NCBI GenBank assembly: GCA_002682825.1
Contig: NOKP01000025.1
Span: 439,746 to 503,745 of the forward strand
Length of the DNA stretch: 64,000 nt
Source: Neonectria sp. B-13
Taxonomy: Eukaryota > Ascomycota > Sordariomycetes > Hypocreales > Nectriaceae
Reading direction: 5' to 3'
The notes under the pieces are model-generated. The model saw only the letters and a program-made list of their open reading frames with translations. It had not been told where the DNA came from and ran no database searches. The position numbers and the translations under genes were made by a program. Of this stretch, positions 1-11,344 are shown piece after piece; the stretch's first letter is position 1; the number at the start of each line of letters is the position of its first letter.

Positions 1-368
1 TGGATGTGGCACATGACGTCGGGTCTGTCGAGAGGAACGCGTGTCGTTGAGCTGGGCACGAGGGCTTCGAGTCATGCATCGACGTGCTATTGCCGCAGTA
101 TCCCACAACAAGCGGATAGCTTGCCTCTTCTCAATGCCGTCTCGGCATGGAAGCATCCAAGGCCCAGGCCCGGACCGACGACGTCTGCCGTTGAAAAAAC
201 AAAACCTGGAACCACTCAGAGAAACCCCCGTGAGGCATCCACGATGCGTGCCGTCCCTCGACCAATCATCCCTCAACACCATAATGATCAGAGCACTTGA
301 CCGCTATGCAACATCTTCAACGTACACGGGCATGACACCCCCCAGTCTATCACTTCTTTGCTAGTCAC
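1..368. other. Left-edge intergenic, no gene seen
   Basis: No supported gene. The short open frames here are uninformative and have no recognisable domain. The stretch lies downstream of the UBX gene, which ends at 369 on the minus strand, so its right part is probably that gene's 3' untranslated region. Confidence 0.5.
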
Positions 369-2031
369 TTAGTCTTCATCCTCAGCCTCCTCATCCTCGT
401 CATCATCGTCGTCCTCGTCTTCCGATTCCGGTGTAATTCCCTCCACAATCAGGTTTCCAGATCTTCCAATCTTCTCCCCCATCGTTGTCGTCGGACTGGG
501 CTCGTAGACCATCCGTGGGAGAATCGATGCGATTCGGAACTTGAACTCGTGCTCGTAGTCTTCGGGCTTTTCCACATCTGACTCTTCCTCCTCGTCCTCC
601 TGCTGTAGAATGTCGTAGCACTCCACAAACGCATAGAGCTCTTCTAGCGACGTGTCTTGCGCGAACCGCCTAACGATTCGGCCGATGCCGGACTCCTCGG
701 GCATCTTCAACGCGACCCGCACAACAGTCTTATCGCTGACCACGGGCTCGGGCAAGATCGTCGTGGCTCTCCATGCTCGCCACTGCTGTCGCTTCTCCTC
801 CAACTCCGTTGCTGCCTCCGCCTCCTCCCGAGCCCTCTTCTCTGCTGCCTCGGCCGCTGCCACGGCCTCTCTTTTCTGGCGCGCGCGTTCTCGGTCAATG
901 GCCAATGATCGCTCATACGCCGAGTCTTGCTCTGTCCGGAGGCTTCTTGTCACTTCTTGCACGGTTCGTTCTGCCCGAACTCCATCCAGGTCTGATCCGT
1001 ACTTCTCAATCGCTGCTCTTATCTCCGAGAGGTACGTGGCGGGGGGCAAAGGCCCGACGAGTCGCTTCACGATCCCCATACGAGTACTACCCTCTTTGGG
1101 AGTAAGACAAACCAGGGCCGAAAAGGGAAACTTTGTGCAGTTGTACTCCGTGGCAACCTGGTAGGATTCCGAGTCCAGCACATTGCCGCCCCATAACACA
1201 ATGTTGTTGGCAGGGTCCTTGATAAAATCCACCACTTCCTGTGAAAGGAGGGTTTCCTTGACAAAGGACTCGGTGTCGTCGTGCTCGGGGGACATGAGGA
1301 CGACTAACATGAATTTGAGTTCCTTCTTGGCTAGGTCATGCGCCTGGGCTACACCACCCTCGAAGAATGGTAGTTCGTTTTCTCCGTACTCTTCCTCGAA
1401 CTCTCGTTTAAACCTCGCGGCCGTGTCTCGGGGCATGAGTGGCCTTCGGCCGTTAGTACCCCTGAAGCCGGTCGAGATCCTGCTGGTAACTGCGCGTGGA
1501 CGTATAGATGCGGGCAGAAACGACAGCGCATAGACGAGTGTACGGAGCAGAGTCGAGGCTGCTCTCCATCCCCATCCAAATGGAGCAAGGAGAAGTCCGA
1601 GGAGCCATGGAGATCGCCCCGTCACTGGGGCCTGGGGCACGATCCTCGGGGCGGGGTCGGTACGTTGTCGTTGCGACACTCGACGTGGCTGCGCGGCGGC
1701 GGCTAACAAACTTTCTTGGAGGTTTTCATGTCGTGCTGATGCTCGAGGAATATCTTGTGCCGCCAGTGCCTGGGCTACTGGATCAGGAGCTTCGCCATCG
1801 AAAAACTTGGCAATCGCAATCTAAGTAATCATTGTCAGCAGCAGTTAGTAGACGACACGAGGTGCCAGGGGTCGAGACGGGGCATTCAATTCATACCTGG
1901 ACATTCCACTCTGACCGCCGCAACAGCGGAATAGCCTCGTTCAGTTCCTGATTTGTGACTTGAGTGTACTGGTTCAGAGCGTCCTGTTGGCTTGTGGACA
2001 GCTGTCCCAAGTCAAACTCGCCCTCGGCCAT
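369..2031 (-). CDS. ubx2: UBA-UAS-UBX domain protein (FAF2/Ubx2-like ERAD adaptor)
   Basis: Two exons, 2031-1897 and 1820-369, give 528 residues; the intron 1896-1821 is GTATGA...TTAG. Exon 1 starts MAEGEFDLGQLS and carries a UBA-like helix bundle ending in the first intron. A hydrophobic hairpin at about residues 115-149 (SPWLLGLLLAPFGWGW onward) fits the ER or lipid-droplet anchor of this family. It is followed by a UAS thioredoxin-like domain (about 170-330), an Arg/Glu/Ala-rich coiled coil, a UBX domain (about 405-500) and a very acidic tail. Family knowledge: such proteins recruit Cdc48/p97 to ubiquitinated ER substrates through the UBX domain. The hairpin and domain order support the FAF2/Ubx2 group over soluble UBX proteins; the exact orthologue is not certain. 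It is convergent with nothing in the window to its left. Confidence 0.85.
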
Positions 2032-3216
2032 GCTTCCGAACTCGGAACTTGCAGCCCCCCGGGTTCGATAGTGACAATGCTCGCTCGTGGGGGAAAAAAA
2101 CTTCGGTCGGCTCCTGGCTTTATGAAATCATCCGGGTGGCCGTCGGGGATGGGATTGAAAGCTCTGGTTCGATGGAGGATGGTGCAACCTTTAATAGCTG
2201 GGACCAGTGAACCAAGGATGTACTCTGTTGGAGGAAAGTCTATGCGCTCCCCGCTGGTGGCACCCTGATGCGTAAAAGTAAACGGATCAAGGATTTTGGC
2301 CGAGTGCAGAGTATGGCAGAAAGCTAGTTGGGTGTTTGTCGGGTTGAACTCTCTGTCTCTACCCACGAAGCAGTGCTGATGGTTCCTGCGGATGGTTGCC
2401 TCGGAGGTTCGGTGGCAGTGACGATTGGCTTTGGTGGAGCACTAGAGCGCGTTGTCAAGAGAGCTGTCGAATGTGTAGGGGAGCTCTGATTAATGAATAA
2501 CCCCAGAGTATTCGTCTATCCAGGTCGGGGTGTGGCTCGTGTATGTGTGTATGGAGTACAGGCAAACCGGGTGCGTGAGAGAGAGATGGGAGAGTGGGGA
2601 TGACTGGAACGCGGGGGTGATGCTCGTAACATCACAGATCCCGTCCTGGAAGCAGGCCGGATAAACGATGTGTGTTCGCGGTGATCGAAGTGCTTTCCCC
2701 GTGAATCTCAAGGACGTTTGATGGTAAAACCAGCCCCAGAGGGGATCCTCCGGTGCTGCAACTGGTGCGACGAGACACGGGAAGGGACAGTGGGTGATGC
2801 AATTAAGGGAAGCGCATACAATGCATGGGTGCAGCGCTTGCTGGCGTCATTGGTGCTGGCGGGGGGATGCCAAGTACCCTTCAAGTACCCTGACATACAA
2901 TCCAGGTAGTGAAGTACCTCCATGGGGACCTGGCGCGTAGTGCTTCTTTTGACCCATCGGCCCCCCATTTTCCCTCGCGACTCTGAGTCTCGCCCGCCCA
3001 ACCCTCCCGCGACTCCCTCCCCCCACCGACTGACCAACATCCCTACTACCAACATTCTTCACAGCGGCTACAGAGGTCGCTTGTTGAGGGCGACGCCTTC
3101 GCCTTGCCTTCACCTCCGCCTTTGCCTCTTGGACTCGGACGACGGTTCTCCCTCCTTCGCGTTCCGTGGCTGCTTCGACCAGCCCACTAATACCCCCCCG
3201 CTTCTCCTCGTAATCC
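2032..3216. other. Divergent intergenic region between UBX gene and PAN3
   Basis: About 1.2 kb between two divergently transcribed genes. It must hold both promoters. A GC-rich pyrimidine leader appears from about 2950 on the plus strand (PAN3 side). Open frames here have no recognisable homology and look like chance. Confidence 0.5.
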
Positions 3217-3440
3217 ATGGGCGGCCGGTCGCCTCGATCAATTGAGCCATGGGAAATGCTTGCCAGAGTCAAGTACGTGCTGTCCCTCATCCCTTCACGT
3301 CCGGCCCTCGCGATCCGCCTCGGTTCCTCCCGCTTGCGCGTCGCTGGCCCGTTTCCTTCTCTTACCGACCTGCTAACAAGGCTGGCAGACGTCGTAAACT
3401 CGGCCAAGGGGGCGGCAACATCCTCAACATATCATACTGA
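3217..3440 (+). CDS. Spliced upstream ORF (35 codons) in the PAN3 leader
   Basis: Two pieces, 3217-3272 and 3389-3440, join in frame into 35 codons plus TGA. The intron 3273-3388 has a GTACGT donor, a CTGCTAAC branch point and a GGCAG acceptor, so splicing is well supported. The peptide starts MGGRSPRSIEPWEML and ends GGGNILNISY. An in-frame stop (TAA at 3211) precedes the ATG. The TGA (3438-3440) lies 2 nt before the PAN3 ATG at 3443. Such a position usually lowers translation of the main ORF or makes it depend on reinitiation. Whether the peptide itself is functional cannot be told from one sequence; I know no family for it. Confidence 0.5.
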
Positions 3441-3442
3441 CC

Positions 3443-6075
3443 ATGGCGACGTCGCGATATCCGCCGGCCGATCTACGCCGCCAGATCGGGTCTCCAAGGC
3501 CCAAGGGACGCGGTATGTAAAGCAACTTGCACATTTACATCTCCTCTGCTGCCATTGTCCGTTAGCTGACTTGATCCCAAGAAAACAAAGATACCCTCTG
3601 CCGAAACGTCCTCATCTATGGCCATTGCCGATACGAAGATCAGGGCTGCGCATTCAGCCATGATCAGAACAAAACAAACTCCAATCAAGAAATGTAGGTC
3701 ATGATTCTTTCCGTCCCTCTGCCCAGAACCATACCCGGCGTGTATCGGAGGGGATCCTTCGACTTGGCCCCTCGTCGAATTGCAAGCCCAACAAACATCA
3801 TGATCCTTGCCCAATCAACTTCTACGGCAGTAAGAACTTCACTTTCGTCCGCAAAATGGTCGCTCTTGGTGACTTGGTTCGATCTTGAAGTCTGGTTGAA
3901 GCGCCGACACCGGCAAAGGTGTCATGACAAGTTTGAGGGGGTTCTTTGATATCGCCTGACGTGGTTCTGCATGGGCCGACGTTCTCCGCCTCAAGATGGG
4001 ATGCGCCATCTTTGCCGCCCTACATGGGCACGTTCAACAAGTCTTCTAAACACCGCCCTGGTCGGAGGTTGGAATTTCGAAGAGTCCAGGCGTGACTCTC
4101 TTACATCCAAGGCCGTTGCTCCCCGCGGATCGAAGATGCGACTCCTCCATTAGGAAGCGGCATCGGAGTGGCGCATCCCTGTGAACGCGATCAATACTCA
4201 ACCGTACTGTGACTAACAAACCGGTGTGCTTAGATCAAAGAAGGCATTAAATGTCGAATCGCCCTCATTTACCCCCGCAAACCTAGGGAAGAAGCCCACC
4301 TTCTCTTCTCAGGCCGCAAGCGCCCCAGCCTTCACTCCACGCGGCTTAAACAGTATGAGTCTCCTGGTGTTTGTTCTATGGCTTATTGCTGATCGCGTGA
4401 ATAAGCAGCCGGAACCCCAACCATATCTCAAGACAACGACACTGTTGGCTTTAACCCTGGCGCCATCCGTGAATTCACCCCTACATTCGAACTCAACTCA
4501 TCGGTACGGCATAACATCCTCCGCTTCTCGCCATGTTGCTAATTGATCCAGACAACCACAAATGGCTCCTCCCAAGATGGCCCTGTCTCCTTCGACCCCT
4601 TCTCCATATCCTCCGTCACCCAGGCCCTGTCCACTCCTCAATTTAACCCTTACGCCGATGACCACGGCGGATTGGGCGGCCATGGATCCAGCTACTTCCA
4701 AGCACAGGGAGCTTTTCCCACATCTCTCCAGCCTCTCCAACATCACCTATATGCCCCTGTCGGCCCCTATCGGGAGGACTTGATGCCCTACCATCGCATG
4801 ACACACGACTTCTTTATGGCCGAGAAGCTCCGGGAAGAATACCAGAAAAAGGCAGAGGCATCACTGCAAGTCATGCCTAACTCCCAGCTGCCCCAGCTGG
4901 ATAATTACCACTCACTCGTCGCCCTGGATACCACCCACAGGAAAAATGCCAACGTCTTCGGGTACCCTAGTTGGGTATACAAGGCTACGTCGACCAAGAC
5001 GGGAAATCTGTACTGCCTGCGGAGGCTCGAAGGATACCGTCTAACGAACGAGCACGCCATCAGGCTGGTCAAGGAGTGGCGCCGAGTCGACAACGGGGGG
5101 GTGGTGACGATTCTGGATGCCTTTACAACCAGGGCCTTTGGAGACAGCTCTCTCATTTTCGTCCAGAACTACCACCCTCTCTCCAAAACACTTGCTGAGC
5201 TTCATTTGTCGCCGAACCCGGCCCATGGCAGCCGCTTTCAACAGAAAACGCCCATTTCGGAGACGGTTGTATGGGGATACATAACCCAGATTGCAAATGC
5301 GCTCAAGGCGATCCATTCACTTAACCTGGCAGCACGATGCATCGATGCGAGCAAAATCATATTGACGGATAAAAACCGGATTCGACTCAGCGCATGCTCG
5401 ATCCTCGATGTAGTGCAATTTGACTCTCGACGCCCCATCCTGGAGCAACAGCAAGAGGATTTTGTACTGTTTGGTCGACTATTGCTGTGCTTGACAACTA
5501 CTACGTTACCCATACACCTCACCAATCTCAAGATGTCGCTAGAGCAAATGAGCCGGACGTACTCGGTGGAGCTAAGGGATACGATCCTTTGGCTCCTCAC
5601 GCCTCAACCACCGCCAGCTCAGAAGGGTATTGACGAGTTCATCCGAGGGATCGCTGGACGGATCATCGCCACGATGGATCAGAGCCTACACGCAACTGAT
5701 ACCCTCAACTCATGCCTGTATCGGGAGCTAGAGAATGGCAGAATCGCCAGGTTAATGATGAAGCTGGGCGCGGTCAACGAGCGACAGGAATTCGATGGTG
5801 ATCGGGCATGGTCAGAAAACGGCGAGCGATACATGCTCAAGTTATTCCGAGACTACGTCTTCCACCAAGTGGATAGCAACGGCAACCCAGGCTTAGACAT
5901 GGGCCACATGATACGGTGCCTGAACAAACTAGATGCCGGGACGGATGAGAGGATCTGCCTAACGAGCCGAGACGAACAGACCAGCTTCCTCGTAAGCTAT
6001 AAGGAGCTAAAGAAGCAGCTGGGCAACGCGTTCGGCGAGCTCGTCAAAGGCAACAAGCAAGGACGGAGCTTTTAG
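3443..6075 (+). CDS. PAN3: PAN2-PAN3 deadenylation complex subunit PAN3
   Basis: Five exons: 3443-3512, 3582-3693, 4234-4352, 4409-4503 and 4552-6075; the phases agree and give 639 residues, the usual size in Sordariomycetes. The start MATSRYPPADLRRQ is the conserved one. A CCCH zinc finger follows (CRNVLIYGHCRYEDQGCAFSH, about residues 30-50), then the PAM2-like region (NVESPSFTPA and FNPGAIREFTP), a pseudokinase domain (from about 260, KNANVFGYPSWVYKA) and the C-terminal coiled coil plus knob that binds PAN2. Role: homodimeric adaptor that recruits the PAN2 nuclease to poly(A)-binding protein and trims mRNA tails in the cytoplasm. Intron 2 (3694-4233, 540 nt) is far longer than the others and sits directly behind the zinc finger. 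The mRNA leader carries a spliced upstream ORF ending 2 nt before this start. Confidence 0.95.
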
Positions 6076-6120
6076 GAAAATGGGCAAAGGCTGCTCGCGG
6101 CCCATCTGCGGATACACAAC

Positions 6121-6246
6121 GGGAGCATGAGGGGGAAGCACTTCATGAGGGGAAAACACTTCATGAGGGGGAAGTACGTCATGAGAGGGAAGCACTTCAT
6201 GAGGGGTATGAGGGGGGGACACTTCATGACGAGGAGGCACTTGATG
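6121..6246. repeat. Imperfect minisatellite behind PAN3 (unit about 18-24 bp)
   Basis: About six degenerate copies of a unit of the form GGGGAAGCACTTCATGA, each ending in CTTCATGA or a one-base variant. On the minus strand it reads as a run of PPHEVLP-like codons, but no real gene is evident. It starts 45 nt after the PAN3 stop, so it is probably transcribed in the PAN3 3' untranslated region. Confidence 0.75.
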
Positions 6247-6493
6247 AGGACACTGTAGATTTCCCTTTGAAGACAGCATTGTCGACAACTTGGCTAGAGG
6301 ACAGGGATTTTGATTATCTAGGATCTGATGGGTCTTTCTGTCTGGCTGATGATGGCGCAACGGGCCCTTTTGAGGGTGTATTTGTGTACTTGTTAGCACA
6401 GTTGGGGGGCGACAGGTCAGGCGTTGGGCCAGCGTTGATGTTGGTCCTATGGGATCTCATAATGTGTCCGAGAGTTTATGTTTAGGAGGACTG

Positions 6494-6530
6494 AGCGAGA
6501 CGAGACGAGACGAGACGAGACGAGACGAGG
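6494..6530. repeat. Pentanucleotide microsatellite (CGAGA)n
   Basis: About seven near-perfect copies of CGAGA on the plus strand, between PAN3 and LSM7. Confidence 0.9.
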
Positions 6531-6904
6531 CGTGACGTGAAGCAGCGAGATGATACTAGTACTTTGGCTTATGATATTTTGCCTTGATTCAACAGACGAC
6601 AGGACAGTGTTCTATGTGACCTTGTGTGGCAGACTAACTGCTCCTAGAATGTGACATGTGTCGGTGAAGCCGCAGGGATAGATCCAGCTACGAGGTGAAG
6701 GGGGCCACGGGGCTTTGATTCCACACGTAGCTGAAGGTATCGCGACAGTTGATGGGGTCTTGATGAGGAGAAGCCTGGGCATAGCCCGTAGCCCAATGTC
6801 CGCCTGCCGCACACGCAGCATGCCACAGCAACGGCCAACACGTTGGTAAGCTTGTCACCTCCTCCTCCCCAGATTTCCACGAAATCAAGAATGGCGTTCG
6901 TTGT

Positions 6905-7448
6905 TCAATCATCATCGGCCTGGATGAAGGGGTTGGCGATCTCCTCGCTACCATCGACGGGGCTGACGAGGACGAGGAGGGTGCCTCGGACGACGACGAG
7001 GCCGAGCGAGCGGGTTGATTCGTTTCCTTCGTCGTCTAGAGCGCTGTTAGCGGGGTGTGTCCCTGCGCGTTCCTGGGAGATGTGATGTGCGACTCACCTC
7101 GGACTACTTCGTGGACATCATCGAGGACGAGGTTCATGAGGGCGTCGTAGCCCTTCAGCGTGCCCTTGACTGCGATGGCGAAGCTGTTAGCATGTGTCGC
7201 CATTCGTGCGAGAGAGATGCACGCTACATACCCTCGCGGCCGCCGTTGAACTTGACGGTGATCTGCTTGTCCATGTACTTGGCCAGGTCGAGGATATTCT
7301 CCTTCTTGGGACGCTCGCGCTCGCCAGACTGGTTGCCGCCGGCGCCGCCTCCGCGACCGCCGCCCCTACCGCCGCGAAAGTTTCCTCCTCCGTGGCCGCC
7401 TCCGCCGCCTCCGCCGCGGGCGCCTCGGTGAGCGGGTCTATCGGACAT
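6905..7448 (-). CDS. LSM7: U6 snRNA-associated Sm-like protein LSm7
   Basis: Three exons (7448-7232, 7169-7098, 7035-6905; two introns of 62 nt each) give 139 residues. The Sm fold is complete: KKENILDLAKYMDKQITVKF with GGREVKGTLKGYDALMNLVL (Sm1) and SLGLVVVRGTLLVLVSPVDG (Sm2), then EEIANPF. LSm7 is one subunit of the Lsm1-7 ring (mRNA decapping, cytoplasm) and the Lsm2-8 ring (U6 snRNA, nucleus). The start MSDRPAHRG is chosen because coding character begins there and the upstream codons are low complexity. Odd: about 50 N-terminal residues are Gly/Arg-rich (RGG-like), which the roughly 103-residue human protein lacks. Confidence 0.93.
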
Positions 7449-9329
7449 GGCGCATGTGTATTCGGGGGGAGGTGGTTTGTGGTGGTTTGTTGCGGGAGCT
7501 TGGGTTTGAGGTGTCGGTTTGGTGATGGCGGGTTTGGTGGGGTTGGTGGGAGTTGGATGTGGGATTAGGTTAGTGGTGGGTGCTTGTCTTGCGGGGGGTT
7601 TGGTAGGAAGGATGTGGTTATTTGGGGGGAGCAGATGGTGTGTATTTCTCAAGGTGCCTGGTTTGAGCGGTTCGTCCAAACATCCATCATTCGTACGACC
7701 AACCTACGTGGTAACAAGTAGTCCATGACAGCAAAAGAAATACTCGGAATTCTCTGGTAAGTCCCTGTTTATGGCTCTAGATCTTCCAGATTAGTTTATG
7801 CATGTATCTTAAGCAGGCGGCGAAAGACTCGTGTGAGCCATGGGGACTTGAAGCAGGTGGGTAGCATTTGGCGGCAATCCATCCTGCACACCAACCAACG
7901 ACCAAGCGCGCGGCATCAAGCACAGGCGGACGGACTCCCTCTGACGGGGAGAACCAAGGACGGGCAGGGTTATTATGTATGACTTCATACCCTGTGGAGG
8001 AGAATCCAATGCCAACTGCAGCAGCCAGCCACCAGGCCATCCTTCCATCCGGACCGGTGCCGGCCTGAGATGCAGCACAGCCTCCTTGCCTGGGCTCTCT
8101 GGGCTCTCTGGGCTGGCACAAGGAACGGATGCAGCCCAGGGCTGGCAATGGCATCGAGCAGCTTCGCATGTGAGAAGTAGTAGGTATCTATCTCCAGCGT
8201 TCCGTCCAAAGTATCTAAGCACCAGCACTATGGGTGGATATCCCGCGTCTTCAGCTACCTAACGGCCTAAGTTGGTAAATTGAAGCACGATGAGCTGCGT
8301 CGTTGCAGGTGACCTACCTACCCGTCCGTAGATCTTGGTTGCATGCGTCGATTAAATACCTTGGACTAGCCCTTCCATTAACCCGTCAACCTCGTTCCCA
8401 ACTTCGCTTCTCATCTGGGGAACGGGCGGGTAGTGAATGCACTGAACTGAATTGAACTTCAGGACATCATTCCGATTCCTGTCCGCCGTTCCGTCTTGGC
8501 CTGTTCTGCTTTGTCTCGCTTCGTTCCTGCTCAATTCGGGCCCCCCCACTTCGGCCCGGCACTTTCTGTGCTCTTGTCTCTTGGCCTCTTCATCGGTCCA
8601 TTTATTTACTCTTTTAAACTTGCTTTCCTCACAACGCCGTTTTGGTCTTTGCGTTGACACTCTAACAGCCACATTTGTGGACGAGTCAATGACCAATTTA
8701 CTACTCCCAAGAATCACCTGAGTCGCGACCGTTGCGTTGGGAGAAGCGGCGTTCATCCTCGCCATCGGCTCGCAGGACAGGGCATTCATCTCCAGACTCA
8801 GATCAACAGAGACTCTACAGCTTCGCCATGCATCTCCAATAGCATTTCCGGTGGCCCTTTACCCTCCTCCTCCTCCTGTCTTCTTCCCCTCCAGTCTCTC
8901 TTCATTCTCTCCGCTTCTTCGTCTTCGTCTCCTACTTCCCATTCTCCCGCTTCCCTCCTTCTACTCCCTCTGACCGTCTGTCTCCTCCATCACATTGTCT
9001 CTCCACTTCCCAAGCCCAGATTCTCGCCACTCGCGTTGCCCTTTCTCTTATACCCCGAGTCCCGCAAATCTCTCACCCACATTCGCCCTTTCCTCTCGCC
9101 CTCTCCCGTCTTATTAGTTGCAGCGTTTACGCCCACTCATACCCACACAACCTTATACTCTACAAGAGGGTTTCTTTTGAGATCCTCCCCTCGAGCACTG
9201 CCCTGCCCAGTTCAGAGGGCCCCGCATTCTTGACCACTGTGACTGAGGTGACCTTGTCCTCACCACCACCGCGACACGCAAACCCGCTCATTCGCATATA
9301 CGCAAAAGATACCTGCCGGCAAGGCCAAC
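7449..9329. other. Divergent intergenic region between LSM7 and the Zn2Cys6 gene
   Basis: About 1.9 kb with no supported gene. From about 8840 to 9120 the plus strand is strongly C/T-rich (CCTCCTCCTCCTG and similar), typical of a fungal promoter or 5' leader for the gene starting at 9330. A short direct repeat GGGCTCTCT occurs twice at about 8092-8112. Confidence 0.5.
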
Positions 9330-11344
9330 ATGGCCCATGTCGTGGACTCGGAGCCTCAAAAACGAAAGCGTGACACCGACGACGCCGGTCAGCCAGGACG
9401 TCCTCAGCATGCGCACACCCAACTCCAGCCAGGTAAGTCTATTGCGACTAAAAATATCGCCTCCATCCCAAAACCTGTCGCCTCGGCCTCAGGCATGTCC
9501 CATCTTCCATTTGTAGCATGAAGCAGGGTTCATTTGCTTCATATTCTGCCGGACCGCCAACTTTTGTGCCTGCCTGTTGTCTCGACCCTTTTCTACAAGC
9601 CTGCATCGTGTATTGCGCGTGCAACAGTGCATGTGTCGGCCATTTGTCGCCCACTGTCCTCCTCACTCGCCCTTTTTGCACGACTCCAGGATGCTCGATT
9701 TTCGTGCTCGATTTTCGCCTATTTTCGCTTCAGTGTACTAGCAAAGCTTGCGGCTCTAGGAATTACGCTAACTCGGTATCAAGGCGCGCCTGGCTTCATT
9801 CAATATCTACCGAGGTCGAATCCCTCACATTTGAGTCTCATCCAGGGCGACGGCGATACCTTCTCCGATATCGTTGGCCTCATTGGCGAGTACGAAAGTA
9901 CGTTCCCTAGCTCCCCAGTTTTGTTCCGTCAGCAGGCTAATCAACGACCCTAGATGTCATAGACCAACATGAGAGTCTCGCTGCAAGCCTGGGAGCCAGA
10001 CTGACAGGCCCTCGGCTTCTCAGGGGTATTGAAAAGTTCTTTGATGGGCCCATCAAAACCACGCCGCTCCAACCCTTCTCTAATCCCGTGAGCTGGCTCG
10101 ATATTGTCAGTTACGCCCGGTCCAACCCAAAAGAGTTTGCCTTGACCCCAATGCCCGACGGCTCGCGCTGGTGTCAGTTTATTCTCAATGGGGTACAGGT
10201 AGAGATCACCGAGGACGACTGGCGCCTGGTCTGGTCTGGCGCTTTGGACCGCTTCCCGCTTGACCAGCCCCTCGAAGAAGATGAAGCGGCAGAGCTGGCG
10301 ACGCTGGATATTCTCGAGCAGAGGACCTCGATTCTCTACAAAAAGGCGGATGAAGTGGCAGCAAGGGCGCGTATCCTCAACCACAGACTCGGTCAACGAA
10401 AACAAGACATCCGGCGTCGTCGTAATGCGCAAGATGGGCCCAGATTCCAGCCTGTAAACCACAACCCGCGAAATACCAACTTCAGTCCGTCCTATGACCT
10501 CCACGCGGATCTCCTCCAACAATTCATCGCGGCCTCAGCATCCCCACCACCGTCTCGGGCCACTTCTGCAGCTGGAATGTCGTTGGTCGGCGTAGGCCCT
10601 CGGTCACCATCTCACAGCGCTTTTCATGCTTATGCTCCTCCTGGCTCAACCGGTCGATATGGGGCCGGAGAGATGATTGGCCAGCCCGTTATGGACAGCC
10701 GAGCGGAAGCCTTTCGATCCATTATCACACATAGGACAGACCAATTAGGAAAGGGGGAGGTGATAAATCCGCCATGTGACCGATGTCGACGACTTAAAGT
10801 CCAATGTGTGAAACATTTGACGGCATGTGTGGGATGCACCAAGAAGCATGCTAAGTGCAGCTGGAAGACGGTCACAGAGGATGAGATGGGAAGACTTAGA
10901 CAGGAGATGAACATGAAAGGCGGTGATTCTGGAGAAGGAGAAGGAGACTGCGGATCAGATGCCTCTGAGGCAAGGGATGCGCAGGCCAGTCGCCTCAGCG
11001 ACAGACACGACACGGGTCAGACATCGGGCGAGAAGACGCCAGGCACAGCAGGGTCAACGATGAAAGATGGTTCACAGTCACCCAGCCGAGACAAAGTCCA
11101 TTTAACAACATTGGAGCCGCCTACTTCTATCCCAATGAACAGGTTCGACCTGAGCGCGGAGAGGCACCGACCAAGTCTGGTCGCAGGACACCAAACTGGA
11201 GCCGAAGCAGTCGATCGGCCACTTGAATTCTCACAACCAGGTCATGGCGTGGCTCCGATGATGGAAATGGCATCGGCGAATACCTCCAAGTCAACGAATG
11301 CGGCTCGAAGCAGCGACGGCTCAGTCAATGCATCGCCTAGCTAG
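9330..11344 (+). CDS. Zn2Cys6 protein with a central-C-terminal zinc cluster
   Basis: Three exons (9330-9432, 9760-9897, 9954-11344) give 543 residues in phase. The zinc cluster is canonical, CX2CX6CX6CX2CX6C, at about residues 355-382 (CDRCRRLKVQC...CVGC...C). In most fungal regulators this cluster is close to the N-terminus; here it follows an ordered-looking region of about 200 residues (SWLDIVSYARSNPKEFAL, DDWRLVWSGALDRFPL) and a helical Arg-rich stretch. The N-terminus has a KRKR nuclear-localisation-like motif at about residues 11-15. The C-terminal 150 residues are Ser/Thr/Gly-rich and disordered. No fungal-specific transcription factor domain is visible. Likely a nuclear DNA-binding protein; target unknown. 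Intron 1 (327 nt) is long for this genome. Confidence 0.8.

Larger units (their letters stand above)
6076..6904. other. Convergent region between PAN3 and LSM7
   Basis: About 830 nt holding the two 3' ends. It contains the minisatellite at 6121-6246 and the pentamer repeat at 6494-6530, described separately. No gene is supported. Confidence 0.5.
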
